Source: JBBDXA01 sp040902585
GTDB lineage: Bacteria > Planctomycetota > Phycisphaerae > Phycisphaerales > Phycisphaeraceae
Length of the DNA stretch: 39,735 bases
NCBI GenBank assembly: GCA_040902585.1
Contig: JBBDXA010000075.1
Coordinates: 1-39,735, forward strand
Direction: 5' to 3'
Shown here piece by piece: positions 1-7,216 of this stretch (position 1 is the first letter of the stretch; each line of letters opens with the position of its first letter). Below the pieces are notes generated by a model. That model was given only the letters and a program-made list of their open reading frames with translations. It made no database searches and had not been told where the DNA came from. The translations under genes and the position numbers were made by a program.

Positions 1-60
1 CTCGGTGGAAGATCTGAATGATGGGGACGCCGCGCTCGGCGAGGCGGCGGGCGTTCCCCC
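1..60 (-). pseudogene. DUF1501 protein fragment at window edge
   Basis: Read on the minus strand, the first 50 or so bases encode ARRLAERGVPIIQIFHR. This matches ARRLAERGVQFIQLMHAGW in the intact DUF1501 protein at 17853-19319. The upstream part that should continue the similarity is out of frame: a CLL stretch sits in another frame, and beyond it lies a 14-nt-period repeat (68-109). It therefore looks like a broken gene whose 5' part was lost or scrambled; the 3' part is outside the window. A sequencing error causing the frame break cannot be excluded. Confidence 0.45.
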
Positions 61-67
61 TCCAGCA

Positions 68-109
68 GGCCACTACCTCCGGGCCACTGTCTCCGGGCCA
101 CTGCCCACC
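68..109. repeat. Heptad-phased array, 14-nt period
   Basis: Six consecutive 7-mers alternate GGCCACT with variable words: GGCCACT, ACCTCCG, GGCCACT, GTCTCCG, GGCCACT, GCCCACC. It lies where the DUF1501 fragment loses its frame. Confidence 0.7.
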
Positions 110-168
110 GCTCACGTCCTTCGATGCAGGGGCCGTAGAAGTCCTGCCCACCGTTGGCGGGAGCGCCG

Positions 169-405
169 TCAGGCATCCTCCCGCGTCAGCGTCAGAATTG
201 CCGCCCGCCTGCCGGGGGAGTGTTTCGCCAGCGCCGCAACGTGCGCGACCACGGCCCGCCGATCCGCTTCGGGCCAGTCGCCCAAGGCATGAGCAAGGGC
301 GGCAAGATTCTCGTCTGGCAAGGCATCGGGGAGAGGCTTCTGTTGCGCTGAATCATGCGTCTCAGTGGCGCCCAGCGTTGCTCCTGAAATGTCCGAGTGC
401 TGTAA
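169..405 (-). pseudogene. Integrase C-terminal tail-like remnant beside tRNA-Arg
   Basis: A minus-strand frame without an ATG start reads in from the 3' end of tRNA-Arg and stops at 169. It contains LQHSDIS, then ATETHDSAQQKPLPDALPD, then an alpha-helical tail including LGDWPEADRRAVVAHV and ending RRAAILTLTREDA. The tail resembles the C-terminal extensions I know from planctomycete tyrosine recombinases, and LQHSDIS resembles the conserved histidine box of that family, with the tyrosine region missing between them. An integrase remnant immediately 3' of a tRNA gene is what a decayed integrative element leaves. The family assignment is from memory of the tail motif, so it is tentative; a chance open frame is the alternative. 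Confidence 0.35.
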
Positions 406-410
406 GTCAA

Positions 411-484
411 TGCGCCCGGCAGGATTCGAACCTGCGACCTGTGCTTTAGGAAAGCACTGCTCTATCCAACTGAGCTACGAGCGC
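411..484 (-). tRNA. tRNA-Arg (anticodon CCT)
   Basis: The minus strand folds as a 74-nt cloverleaf. The acceptor stem GCGCTCG pairs with CGGGCGC and is followed by discriminator A. The D-arm has AGCTCAGTTGGATAGAGC, the anticodon stem GTGCT/AGCAC closes the loop TTCCTAA (anticodon CCT), and the T-arm contains GGTTCGAATCC. CCA is not encoded. It lies 18 nt downstream of tRNA-Leu and is probably co-transcribed with it. Confidence 0.97.
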
Positions 485-502
485 GACACGGGAAACACTG
501 CA

Positions 503-586
503 TGCGGGAGGAGGGACTCGAACCCTCACGGGGTTGCCCCCACCAGAACCTAAATCTGGCGCGTCTGCCAATTCCGCCACACCCGC
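503..586 (-). tRNA. tRNA-Leu (anticodon TAG)
   Basis: An 84-nt class II tRNA on the minus strand. The anticodon stem CCAGA/TCTGG encloses TTTAGGT (anticodon TAG), a long variable arm follows, and the T-arm contains GGTTCGAGTCC. The acceptor stem GCGGGTG/CTCCCGC has one T-T mismatch at the sixth pair. CCA is not encoded. It precedes tRNA-Arg in the direction of transcription. Confidence 0.97.
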
Positions 587-699
587 GTGGCTGGACATCA
601 TATCGCGAGGCCCGGCGGGTTTCTTTCGTGGCGATTATGGAGGTTCCATTCCATGCCATGCGTCTGCTTAAAGCAAGGCCCACGTTCGAGACCACGACC

Positions 700-748
700 C
701 AGGACTCAGGACCCAGGACCCAGGACCCAGGACTCAGGACTCAGGACT
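700..748. repeat. Heptad array, CAGGACT/CAGGACC x7
   Basis: Seven perfect 7-nt units differing only at the last base (CAGGACT, then three CAGGACC, then three CAGGACT). It begins 3 nt beyond the stop codon of the methyltransferase gene. The same unit, in another rotation (GACTCAG), recurs at 38029-38060. Confidence 0.95.
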
Positions 749-751
749 GTC

Positions 752-1756
752 TCACTGACCGAGGAACTTGTCGCGACCTTTCACCAGGGCGGCGATCTTG
801 CGATCCGCGACGCTGCGTTTGAGCATCCAGAAGCCGCAGTCGGGGTGGACCCATTTCACCCGCCCTTCGCCGAGCTTCTTCTGCGCCCGATCGATGCTCG
901 CGGCAATCTCATCGGGCGACTCGACGTGATTCACTTTGATATCGATCACGCCCAGACCAATGGCGATCTTGGCATCAACATCCTTCAGCGCGTCGAGGTC
1001 TTCGACCGGTCGATGCGCCAGTTCCAACACGAGGTGATCCACATGGAGAGCATTGAGAAAATCCGTGAGCTGTTTCCATGTGCCCTTTTGAATGGTCTGG
1101 CCGCCGTAGTTGCCGAAACAGAGGTGAACCGCGCGCTGGCCTTCGAAGGCGTCGAGCACGATGTTCATCGCCTTCGCGGCGAGGGGAGCATCGGCAGGGT
1201 TGCCGGGGATGTTCGCTTCATCGACTTGCAGGCAGTCGCAGGGCAGACCCTTCACCTGGGCCGCGAGCACCTGGGCGATGGCGAGCGTGAGTGATTCGAA
1301 GTTGTGGTAGTGACGATCCAGCAGCGTGCGCGACAACATGTAAGGACTGGTCACCGTGAACTTGAAGGGCCCGCCCGCGACGCTCGCTGCCCGCTGGCAA
1401 TCCGCCAGCAGATTCAGCCCGCCTTCGATCAGCGCGCCTTCCACCACGCCTGCGGGTTTGGCGCGAAACTGCATCGAGCGCTGCTGGGCGTACGCCTGCC
1501 AGTCGCTGCGTCCGACCTGCGAGCGCATGCCGCCCATCGGCTTGACGAAGTAGTCGATCATGCCGTTGGTCTCGGGGTGATTCACATCGAAGCGATACAG
1601 TTCGCCATCGGTGGGTAGATCGATGCCGGCATCGCGCTGCATGGAAAACACGCAGCGCGTCGCATCGATCACCGCCTGCTCACTGGGCATGGCCGCCAGC
1701 CAGTCGGGCACGGGGTAGGAACCGACGGTGGTCGTTTGAATGGAAGGATGGTTCAT
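752..1756 (-). CDS. MetE-type cobalamin-independent methyltransferase domain protein
   Basis: A 334-residue single-domain protein of the COG0620 (MetE catalytic barrel) type, which transfers methyl groups to a thiol held by zinc. It starts with TTTVGSYPVPDW, typical of the family. Candidate zinc ligands are H and C in VHLCFGNYGG, E in LVLELAHR and C in HPDCGFWML, the same order as His-Cys-Glu-Cys in E. coli MetE. It is about half the length of full MetE (around 750 aa) because the N-terminal duplicated barrel is absent, so the methyl donor and acceptor are uncertain. The chosen start gives MNHPSIQTTTVGSYP; an ATG 12 nt upstream (1768) is equally possible, and neither has a clear Shine-Dalgarno. 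It is transcribed away from a nested palindrome at 1784-1866. Confidence 0.85.
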   Translation of the reverse strand: MNHPSIQTTTVGSYPVPDWLAAMPSEQAVIDATRCVFSMQRDAGIDLPTDGELYRFDVNHPETNGMIDYFVKPMGGMRSQVGRSDWQAYAQQRSMQFRAKPAGVVEGALIEGGLNLLADCQRAASVAGGPFKFTVTSPYMLSRTLLDRHYHNFESLTLAIAQVLAAQVKGLPCDCLQVDEANIPGNPADAPLAAKAMNIVLDAFEGQRAVHLCFGNYGGQTIQKGTWKQLTDFLNALHVDHLVLELAHRPVEDLDALKDVDAKIAIGLGVIDIKVNHVESPDEIAASIDRAQKKLGEGRVKWVHPDCGFWMLKRSVADRKIAALVKGRDKFLGQ

Positions 1757-1783
1757 GATGCTGAACATGATAAGGACTCGACC

Positions 1784-1866
1784 CCAAGCCCGATGGCGAG
1801 TCGGTGAGCCGTCGGGGTATGCCGACGATACCCCGACGGCTCGCAAAGCCTCGCCATCGGGCTTGG
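1784..1866. repeat. Nested intergenic palindrome
   Basis: Two concentric inverted repeats: an outer perfect 17-bp pair, CCAAGCCCGATGGCGAG at 1784-1800 and its complement at 1850-1866, and an inner perfect 15-bp pair, GAGCCGTCGGGGTAT at 1806-1820 and its complement at 1828-1842, with a 7-nt loop. It lies between the permease stop (1881) and the methyltransferase start. No T-run follows on either strand, so a simple intrinsic terminator is unlikely. Confidence 0.95.
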
Positions 1867-1880
1867 AGTTGGGAACTATT

Positions 1881-2663
1881 TCAGCTTGATGCACTCGTGT
1901 AATAGCGCAGGGCGAACTTCCAGAACCAGCGCGTGAACAGGAACAGGCCGATCGCGATCGCCGCCTCGATCGCCAGCCATTCCGCGCCGACCTGACCGAG
2001 CATGACCTCAGCGGGCACGGTGGTGAGGAAGGCGACGGGCACGACCACTGTAAAGAATATTCGCACTGCCGCGGGAAAGGCTGCGACGGGAAACCGCCCG
2101 GCATCGAGCAGGCTGCGCAGCACTTCGGTGGCGTTCCAGACTTTCACGTACCAGATGCTCAGGCTGGCGAAGACGAACCAGAGACTATATAGAACGACCA
2201 CCGCCAGGAGCACGGGCACGATGCCGAGGAGGTAGGCCGCGGGCCCGACGCCGAGTTTGATTCCGCTGTAGGTGAGCAGGCCCAGGCCGAAGAGGATGTC
2301 GGGCAGGCCCCAGGGTGAAGCGTTGCGCAGCGAGAGCCAGAACTGGCTGTCGATCGGTTTGAGGAGAACGAAGTCGAGCGTGCCGCGATGAACGTACTCG
2401 ACGATGCGATTCAGATTCGGATTCAGGAAGGAGAGCGAGACGCCGTTGAGGAGGGTGAAGAGGCCGAAGACGACGAGGGCCTGTTCCCACGACCAGCCGC
2501 CGAGCTGGGCCCCGCTGCGATAGAAGAGATCGAGCGCGAACAGGCCGCCCGCCAGGCCGCCGAGGCTGTTGAGGACCGCGAGCGTGAAGTTGACGCGGTA
2601 TTCCATCTCCGCGGCGATGGCGGCTGACCAGAAGAGGCGAAGTGTGCGGAGGTAGCGGGGCAT
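1881..2663 (-). CDS. ABC-2 type transporter permease (COG3694-like)
   Basis: A 260-residue membrane protein with about six hydrophobic segments and a cytoplasmic amphipathic N-terminus. It contains the family segment YVHRGTLDFVLLKPID, shared in altered form with the preceding gene (GDVLQGRLSPYLLQPIDP). It is the third gene of the minus-strand set ATPase (3572-4618), permease (2781-3575) and this permease, the usual COG4586-COG4587-COG3694 arrangement, so it probably forms the heterodimeric channel with its neighbour. The substrate is unknown. Unlike the overlapping upstream pair, it is separated from its neighbour by 117 nt, almost all of it a heptad palindrome, and no Shine-Dalgarno is visible before the ATG. 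Confidence 0.88.
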   Translation of the reverse strand: MPRYLRTLRLFWSAAIAAEMEYRVNFTLAVLNSLGGLAGGLFALDLFYRSGAQLGGWSWEQALVVFGLFTLLNGVSLSFLNPNLNRIVEYVHRGTLDFVLLKPIDSQFWLSLRNASPWGLPDILFGLGLLTYSGIKLGVGPAAYLLGIVPVLLAVVVLYSLWFVFASLSIWYVKVWNATEVLRSLLDAGRFPVAAFPAAVRIFFTVVVPVAFLTTVPAEVMLGQVGAEWLAIEAAIAIGLFLFTRWFWKFALRYYTSASS

Positions 2664-2670
2664 GGGAATT

Positions 2671-2775
2671 TCTGATGTCTGATGTCTGATGTTTGATGTC
2701 TGATTTCAGATTGGTGAAGTCTGATTGCTGATTGCCATTTCGCTTCCAATCAGAAATCAGCAATCAGCAATCAGA
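2671..2775. repeat. Inverted heptad array TCTGATG/AATCAGA
   Basis: Exactly fifteen consecutive 7-mers. The left arm is TCTGATG x3, TTTGATG, TCTGATT, TCAGATT; the middle is mixed and includes TCTGATT and GCTGATT; the right arm is AATCAGA, AATCAGC x2, AATCAGA, the reverse complement of the left word in the same register. It fills the gap between the two permease genes. Confidence 0.95.
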
Positions 2776-2780
2776 CATTC

Positions 2781-3575
2781 TTACGCTCCCATCGCCGAGT
2801 ATCGCTTCAGCGCCACGCGCCAGAGAAGACGGTTGATTACCAGAAACAGCACGATCCATCCCGCCAGAATCGCCAGCACCCAGAGCCAGGGCATGCCCGG
2901 GTCGCGGCCGAGCAGCGCCTGCGCGGGGAAGTACATCATGTAAGGGAACGGCGTCGCCATCGCGATCGTCCTCATTGTCGGCGAGTACACATCCAGCGGC
3001 CCCAGCAACCCGGAGAGAAAAAGGTAAACCATGAACCACAGATTCTCCACCGCCACCGCGCGCTCCGTCCAGAACGCCAGCAGCGCGAAGGTGTATTGAA
3101 TGATGAACCGCAGGACGAATGCGAGATAAGTGAGCAGCGCGCCCAGCAGCAGGTCGCCCGCGCCCGGCGACCAGCGCGTGTCCGGCACCATCACCAGCAG
3201 CACGCCCACCAACACGGCGACGAAGGGCATGCGCGTGAAGCGCTCCGCGGTGTGCTGCGCGACGTAACGCCAGACCGGATCAATCGGCTGCAAGAGGTAA
3301 GGCGACAACCGCCCTTGCAGCACATCACCTTCAAACTCGTAGATCACCCACACGATGGTGAACTGACGAATGATGAAAAGAGCTGTGAAATACTGGGCGA
3401 AAGCCGCGGCAGTCAACGCGAACTTCCCGCTCTCGCCCGCCTGGTACCACACGCCCATCATGATCAGCGGGAACGTCGTCGCCAGCATCCACAGCACGAT
3501 CTCCGCGCGCATCTCCATCATCAGCGCGTTGTACACGCTCAGAAACGTCCGGACTCGGCGAAGCACCACACTCAT
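2781..3575 (-). CDS. ABC-2 type transporter permease (COG4587-like)
   Basis: A 264-residue integral membrane protein with about six transmembrane segments, for example FVAVLVGVLLVMV and the C-terminal LWVLAILAGWIVLFLVI. The conserved region VIYEFEGDVLQGRLSPYLLQPID identifies the DUF990-like permease family. The start ATG overlaps the ATPase stop codon (ATGA), so translation is probably coupled. With the downstream permease it should form the membrane part of an exporter; the cargo cannot be told from sequence. Confidence 0.88.
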   Translation of the reverse strand: MSVVLRRVRTFLSVYNALMMEMRAEIVLWMLATTFPLIMMGVWYQAGESGKFALTAAAFAQYFTALFIIRQFTIVWVIYEFEGDVLQGRLSPYLLQPIDPVWRYVAQHTAERFTRMPFVAVLVGVLLVMVPDTRWSPGAGDLLLGALLTYLAFVLRFIIQYTFALLAFWTERAVAVENLWFMVYLFLSGLLGPLDVYSPTMRTIAMATPFPYMMYFPAQALLGRDPGMPWLWVLAILAGWIVLFLVINRLLWRVALKRYSAMGA

Positions 3576-4618
3576 GCTCCCTGTCCCCCTCCCTTCGTCC
3601 CTCCGTCCCTCCGTGCCTCCGTCCCTTCCCCATTCATCCCTTCCTTAAACAGCTTGCCGATGATCTGCTCGATCGGCGGATCGGAAACCGCCAGGTCCAC
3701 GATCGCCAGCTCCGCGAGCATCCGGTTCATCGCACTCGTCAGGTTCTCCTGCGGCACGATGAACCGCACCTCCCGGCCTTCGATCGATTCCACTTCGCCA
3801 TACTTCTCCAGCTCGCGCTTCTCCAAAGGCTCGCACAGTTCCAGTCGCACCTCGCGATACGGCGCGAAGCGCTGCGTCACACCGTCGAGGCTGCCGTCGT
3901 AAATCAGATTGCCTTCGTGGATCATGAGCACGCGCTCGCACAGCGCGGTGATGTCAGCCATGTAGTGACTCGTGAGCAGGATGGTGGCGTTGTACTTGCG
4001 GTTGTAGTCACGCAGGAAGTCACGCACCGCAGCCTGGGCGTTCACATCCAATCCCAGCGTCGGCTCATCGAGAAACAGAATCGTCGGCTGATGCACGAGG
4101 GCAGCCATCAACTCCGCCTTCATCCGCTCGCCCAGCGACAGCTTGCGCACCGGCTTCTTCAATTCACCATCGAGCGAAAGCATGTTGCTCAGCTCCTTGA
4201 TGCGAGCTTCGAACTCCGGTTGCGGAATGTCGTACACCGAGGCATTGATGCGAAGGGAATCCATCGCGGGCAGGTCCCAGATGAGCTGCTGCTTCTGACC
4301 CATGACGAGGGTGATGCTCTTGAGGAAGGCGGTCTCGCGGTGGAAGGGCACGCGGCCATCGATGACGGCGCTGCCTGAGGTCGGATGGATCAGGCCGGTG
4401 AGCATCTTTAACACGGTGGTTTTGCCCGCGCCGTTGGGGCCGAGGAAGCCGACCATCTCGCCGGGGTTGATGTCGAAGGTGACGCCCTTGACCGCTTCGA
4501 CGGTTTTGTACTTGCGTTTGAAGAAGTGACGGAGAAACCCTTTGACGCCCGGATCGCGCTCGCCGACGCGGTAATGCTTGCACAAATCCTTCGCGGCGAT
4601 GATCGGCATGGGAGGCAT
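3572..4618 (-). CDS. ABC transporter ATP-binding protein (COG4586-like)
   Basis: The nucleotide-binding subunit that drives the two downstream permeases. Walker A is GPNGAGKTT (from about residue 60), the signature is LSLGERM, Walker B is ILFLDEPTLGLD, and the switch histidine is in LLTSHYMAD. A C-terminal regulatory region follows, with REVRLELCEP and SDPPIEQIIGKLF. The last 16 or so residues (TEARRDGGTKGGGQGA) are translated from an octad repeat and look like a repeat-derived extension. The start gives MPPMPIIAAKDL; the ATG at 4609 (MPIIAAKDL) is equally likely. Upstream lies a heptad palindrome (4624-4700) instead of a normal leader, and no Shine-Dalgarno is visible. The stop overlaps the next gene by 4 nt. 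Confidence 0.92.
   Translation of the reverse strand: MPPMPIIAAKDLCKHYRVGERDPGVKGFLRHFFKRKYKTVEAVKGVTFDINPGEMVGFLGPNGAGKTTVLKMLTGLIHPTSGSAVIDGRVPFHRETAFLKSITLVMGQKQQLIWDLPAMDSLRINASVYDIPQPEFEARIKELSNMLSLDGELKKPVRKLSLGERMKAELMAALVHQPTILFLDEPTLGLDVNAQAAVRDFLRDYNRKYNATILLTSHYMADITALCERVLMIHEGNLIYDGSLDGVTQRFAPYREVRLELCEPLEKRELEKYGEVESIEGREVRFIVPQENLTSAMNRMLAELAIVDLAVSDPPIEQIIGKLFKEGMNGEGTEARRDGGTKGGGQGA
3577..3632. repeat. Octad array CTCCGTCC, partly coding
   Basis: Seven 8-nt words in register: CTCCCTGT, CCCCCTCC, CTTCGTCC, CTCCGTCC, CTCCGTGC, CTCCGTCC, CTTCCCCA. They encode the C-terminal tail of the ABC ATPase on the minus strand. Confidence 0.88.
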
Positions 4619-4623
4619 TCTAA

Positions 4624-4700
4624 GGGTTCCGGGTTCAGGGTTCAGGGTTCCGAGTCCGCCAACCCGGAACCCGGAACCCCGCACCCCGCACCCGGAACCC
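4624..4700. repeat. Inverted heptad array GGGTTCC/GGAACCC
   Basis: Eleven consecutive 7-mers: GGGTTCC, GGGTTCA x2, GGGTTCC, GAGTCCG, CCAACCC, GGAACCC x2, CGCACCC x2, GGAACCC. The right arm is the reverse complement of the left with the register kept. It fills the space between the lipid kinase stop (4706) and the ABC ATPase start (4618). Confidence 0.95.
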
Positions 4701-4705
4701 GAAAC

Positions 4706-5692
4706 CTATTCCCCCGGCACCACGATCGGCACCACGCCCGGCTTGATCCTCACCTCCACCGGCGTCTGACCGTAATACTCACCATCCACCTCCACCGCCA
4801 TCGGCGTATTACTCTCGATCATCACACTCCTGCCTTGCAGACTCTGCACCCCGCTGACCCGTGACAGCTTCCTCCGCCACGCCGCCCACGCGAAGCGAAC
4901 CAGCGACCGCACCTTCCCACGCGGCAGCACACACACATCCAGCACCCCCGAATCCATCGCCGCCTTCTCCGCCACCGTGAACAGCCCCGCATAGTTCCTC
5001 GCATTCGCCACCACCACCATCGCCCCACGTTCCATCGCCTGCCCGTCCACGCGCACCGTGATTACCGGCGGCGTGTACCGGCGAATGGTCCGCCAGATCG
5101 GCTTCATGTACCCGAAGAACCCGAGCTTGCCCTTGCGGTTGCGGTGAATGTCTTCGATCACCATCGAATCAAACCCAACAGACATGACCACAAGGAATCG
5201 CGTCCATGATGCAGAGGTCTGCTCCAAACTCCCCTCCCTCCCAGGGAGGGGCCGGGTGAGGGTCGGGCCAACATCACTCTGCGACGCTGACTGATTCGTA
5301 TCTTCATCAGCCACCATCCTTATCTCACCCATATCCACCAACCGCACCCTTCCGCTCTCCACAATCTCCGCCACCCCCGCCGGCTTCCAGGGCAGTCCCA
5401 ACTCGCGCACCAGCACGTTGGCTGTGCCCACCGGCATCTGCACGATCGGCACCCGCGACGGATCAACCAACCCGTTGAGCACCTCATTGAGCGTGCCGTC
5501 GCCGCCCGCGACGATCAGCCGATCCAAATCCTCCGGCAACTCGCCCGCCCACGCCTTCGCATCGCCGGCCTTCGTCGTGAGTTGCACTTCGACGCTGTGC
5601 CCTCGCCCCTGGAGCAAGGCCGTCAGCGCCTTGATCCGCGGAGCCGCCTTGCCGCCGCCGGCGATCGGGTTGCCGATGATGCGAAGCTTCAT
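4706..5692 (-). CDS. Diacylglycerol/lipid kinase family protein (YegS/DagK type) with in-frame palindrome
   Basis: 328 residues. The N-terminal catalytic region has IIGNPIAGGGKAAPRI and the ATP-binding VAGGDGTLNEVLNGL, followed by MPVGTANVLVRELGLP, all typical of the DAGK catalytic family, which phosphorylates a lipid hydroxyl using ATP. The C-terminal beta-rich lobe contains GFFGYMKPIWRTI and ends VEVDGEYYGQTPVEVRI. Between VRLVDMGEIRMV and RFLVVMSVGFDS, where the family normally has a short link, there are about 35 extra residues including LTRPLPGREGS, translated from a palindrome at 5229-5265. The start MKLRIIGNP was chosen because the family begins there. The substrate lipid is unknown. 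Confidence 0.88.
   Translation of the reverse strand: MKLRIIGNPIAGGGKAAPRIKALTALLQGRGHSVEVQLTTKAGDAKAWAGELPEDLDRLIVAGGDGTLNEVLNGLVDPSRVPIVQMPVGTANVLVRELGLPWKPAGVAEIVESGRVRLVDMGEIRMVADEDTNQSASQSDVGPTLTRPLPGREGSLEQTSASWTRFLVVMSVGFDSMVIEDIHRNRKGKLGFFGYMKPIWRTIRRYTPPVITVRVDGQAMERGAMVVVANARNYAGLFTVAEKAAMDSGVLDVCVLPRGKVRSLVRFAWAAWRRKLSRVSGVQSLQGRSVMIESNTPMAVEVDGEYYGQTPVEVRIKPGVVPIVVPGE
5229..5265. repeat. In-frame palindromic element, copy 1
   Basis: A stem CCCCTCCCT (5231-5239) / AGGGAGGGG (5243-5251) is followed by CCGGGTGAGGGT. The same element lies in reverse orientation relative to its host gene at 23053-23091. Here it is translated as LTRPLPGREGS inside the lipid kinase. Confidence 0.92.
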
Positions 5693-6157
5693 GGGCAGGC
5701 ATGATACGCCAGGACCGGCCACCCCCGGGGAGGGGGTAGACACATGTCTACCATACCCCCCTACCCCCTGGTAGCCATTTGATGTTAAGTGCTTGCACCA
5801 TATTAACTTGTCAAATGTCTACCCCCGTGTCTACCCCGTGTCTACTAGACACGGCTGCCGCCTGATCCGCGGCTCGCCCGGCACGTACCCATCGCGCGGC
5901 GACCGAAGGCGGACAGAGACCTAACGCATACCATGCGAACTCCATTGCACACGCCGGAATCCGGGTGGCCGGGCGGTTCTATGCGATTTATGCGTCAGTT
6001 TTTTGTTTATATTCGTGCACGTACCCATTCATGAGGTAGAATTAGGTCACATTCGAGCGCGATCCTCAACCCGCCGGGTTGAATCAGCAGACCGGATTCA
6101 AAGTGAGAAGGTGCCGGTTTCCCCCGGCTGACCCTCCATCCACAAAGGAGAACAGAT
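5693..6157. other. Divergent intergenic region with small palindromes
   Basis: 465 nt without a gene between two divergently transcribed genes. It holds several variants of TGTCTACCCC and two small palindromes, GTAGACACATGTCTAC (about 5738) and CGTGTCTACTAGACACG (about 5838). Nearer the downstream gene is a hairpin, CAACCCGCCGGGTTG (about 6068). A TAGAAT hexamer at 6037-6042 could be a -10 box, but no convincing -35 is present. The motif AAAGGAG before the ATG at 6158 is the ribosome-binding site. I recognise no RNA gene here. Confidence 0.5.
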
Positions 6158-7033
6158 ATGAAGTTCCGAAACCTATCCCAGATGGCCATAGCCTTGGTCG
6201 CCGTGTTTGCCTTGTCGAACGCGGCATCGGCGGTGCTTGTCGTTGACGAGTCGTTCAGTCAAGCTGTCGGCACGCTGAATGGCGCGCCTGCCGGAACCGG
6301 ATTACAAGGCAACTGGATTTCTACCACCGGTACCTTGGCAAATGTCATTGCCAGCCAAACTTTGTCGTACGGGATCCTGCCAAACGCAGGCAATCAGGTC
6401 GATATTCCCGCCGGTCAAGCAGCCGGTAATGCCCGTGCAACGACCACCTCCGCCTTGTCGGACGCCGGATTGCTCAATAACGGCGCCTCGCTCTGGTTCA
6501 GCGTTGTGACCACGGGCGCGTCAGGGTCCAATCAGCACTCCGGCTTTGCCTTCGGCAATGGATTCCTTGCCCCGTCCTTCGATGGTGCAAGGCTCGATGG
6601 CGATGCCCTCGGCTTCTACACGAGACAGGGAACGGTCCGAGCCGCGGCCTGGGCGGCGGGCGGTGGCCTGCTGCCGGACTTTCTAAGCGCCGGCAGCCTT
6701 TCAGCGCCGCAGTCATCGACCAACTTCATCGTCGGAAGAATCGATTGGGGTGCGACCGCGGGTGACGTCGAAACCATCACCCTCTTCACGCCCAGCCTCG
6801 CGACCCTTGCGCTGCCCGGCACGTCCGTTTCCACGTCGATCGCCGCCTTCGACCAGACGACCTTCAACCTCGTCAGCTTCGCCAGCCGCCAGGGCGTCCA
6901 GTCCTTCGACGAGATCCGCTTCGGCTCATCCTTCAACGACGTGATCGGCGCCACCGCGATCCCCGAGCCCGGCTCCCTCGTGCTGCTGGGCATCAGCAGC
7001 CTGGCGATGCTGCGACGCCGTCGTACCGCGTGA
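6158..7033 (+). CDS. PEP-CTERM sorting-domain secreted protein
   Basis: 291 residues. An N-terminal signal peptide (MKFRNLSQMAIALVAVFALS, cleavage after ASA near residue 25) precedes a beta-rich exported domain, and the C-terminus is a canonical PEP-CTERM tail: PEPGSLVLLGISSLAMLRRR. In this family the tail is processed by an exosortase after export and the protein goes to the cell surface or exopolysaccharide; no exosortase gene is in the window. The ATG at 6158 has a strong AAAGGAG 7 nt upstream. A perfect intrinsic terminator follows, so this is a single-gene unit. The function of the exported domain is not recognisable. Confidence 0.9.
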   Translation: MKFRNLSQMAIALVAVFALSNAASAVLVVDESFSQAVGTLNGAPAGTGLQGNWISTTGTLANVIASQTLSYGILPNAGNQVDIPAGQAAGNARATTTSALSDAGLLNNGASLWFSVVTTGASGSNQHSGFAFGNGFLAPSFDGARLDGDALGFYTRQGTVRAAAWAAGGGLLPDFLSAGSLSAPQSSTNFIVGRIDWGATAGDVETITLFTPSLATLALPGTSVSTSIAAFDQTTFNLVSFASRQGVQSFDEIRFGSSFNDVIGATAIPEPGSLVLLGISSLAMLRRRRTA

Positions 7034-7074
7034 TTACGGATCAGGATGCGGCAGAACAATCTGAACACCAATGC

Positions 7075-7107
7075 AACCCAGGCCCGATGATTCGGGCCTG
7101 GGTTTTT
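7075..7107 (+). terminator. Intrinsic terminator after PEP-CTERM gene
   Basis: A perfect 12-bp stem, AACCCAGGCCCG/CGGGCCTGGGTT, with loop ATGATT and a run of T. Confidence 0.95.
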
Positions 7108-7181
7108 CATTGCGCGGCTGTCGCCTGTCCGCAAGCAGGTTGGGCGCCGCGCTTAGCAGGTGGGGAATCTTCACATCAGGC

Positions 7182-7209
7182 TTGACTTGAGAATGAATCT
7201 CAGTACACT
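7182..7209 (+). promoter_or_regulatory. Promoter with Fur-like box in its spacer
   Basis: TTGACT (7182-7187) and TACACT (7204-7209) are spaced 16 nt and fit a sigma-70 promoter. The spacer 7188-7202 is TGAGAATGAATCTCA, which matches 12 of 14 defined positions of the Fur 7-1-7 consensus TGATAATnATTATCA; the two differences are symmetric. A weaker related copy, TGGGAATGAGTCTCA, lies at 7225-7239 just inside the gene. The transcript start would fall on or next to the ATG at 7217, suggesting a leaderless mRNA. Confidence 0.55.
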
Positions 7210-7216
7210 CTCTGGC

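Noticed and set aside
700..748. A CRISPR-like array of short direct repeats.
   Set aside because: Units are 7 nt with no spacers, no cas genes are present, and the same holds for the other short-word arrays.
1769..1880. A SAM or cobalamin riboswitch ahead of the MetE-like gene.
   Set aside because: The space is filled by a perfect nested palindrome; no conserved riboswitch core could be recognised.
1757..2104. An N-terminal extension of the MetE-like protein reaching into the permease gene.
   Set aside because: The added residues are the shadow of the permease and palindrome; the family begins at TTTVGSYP.
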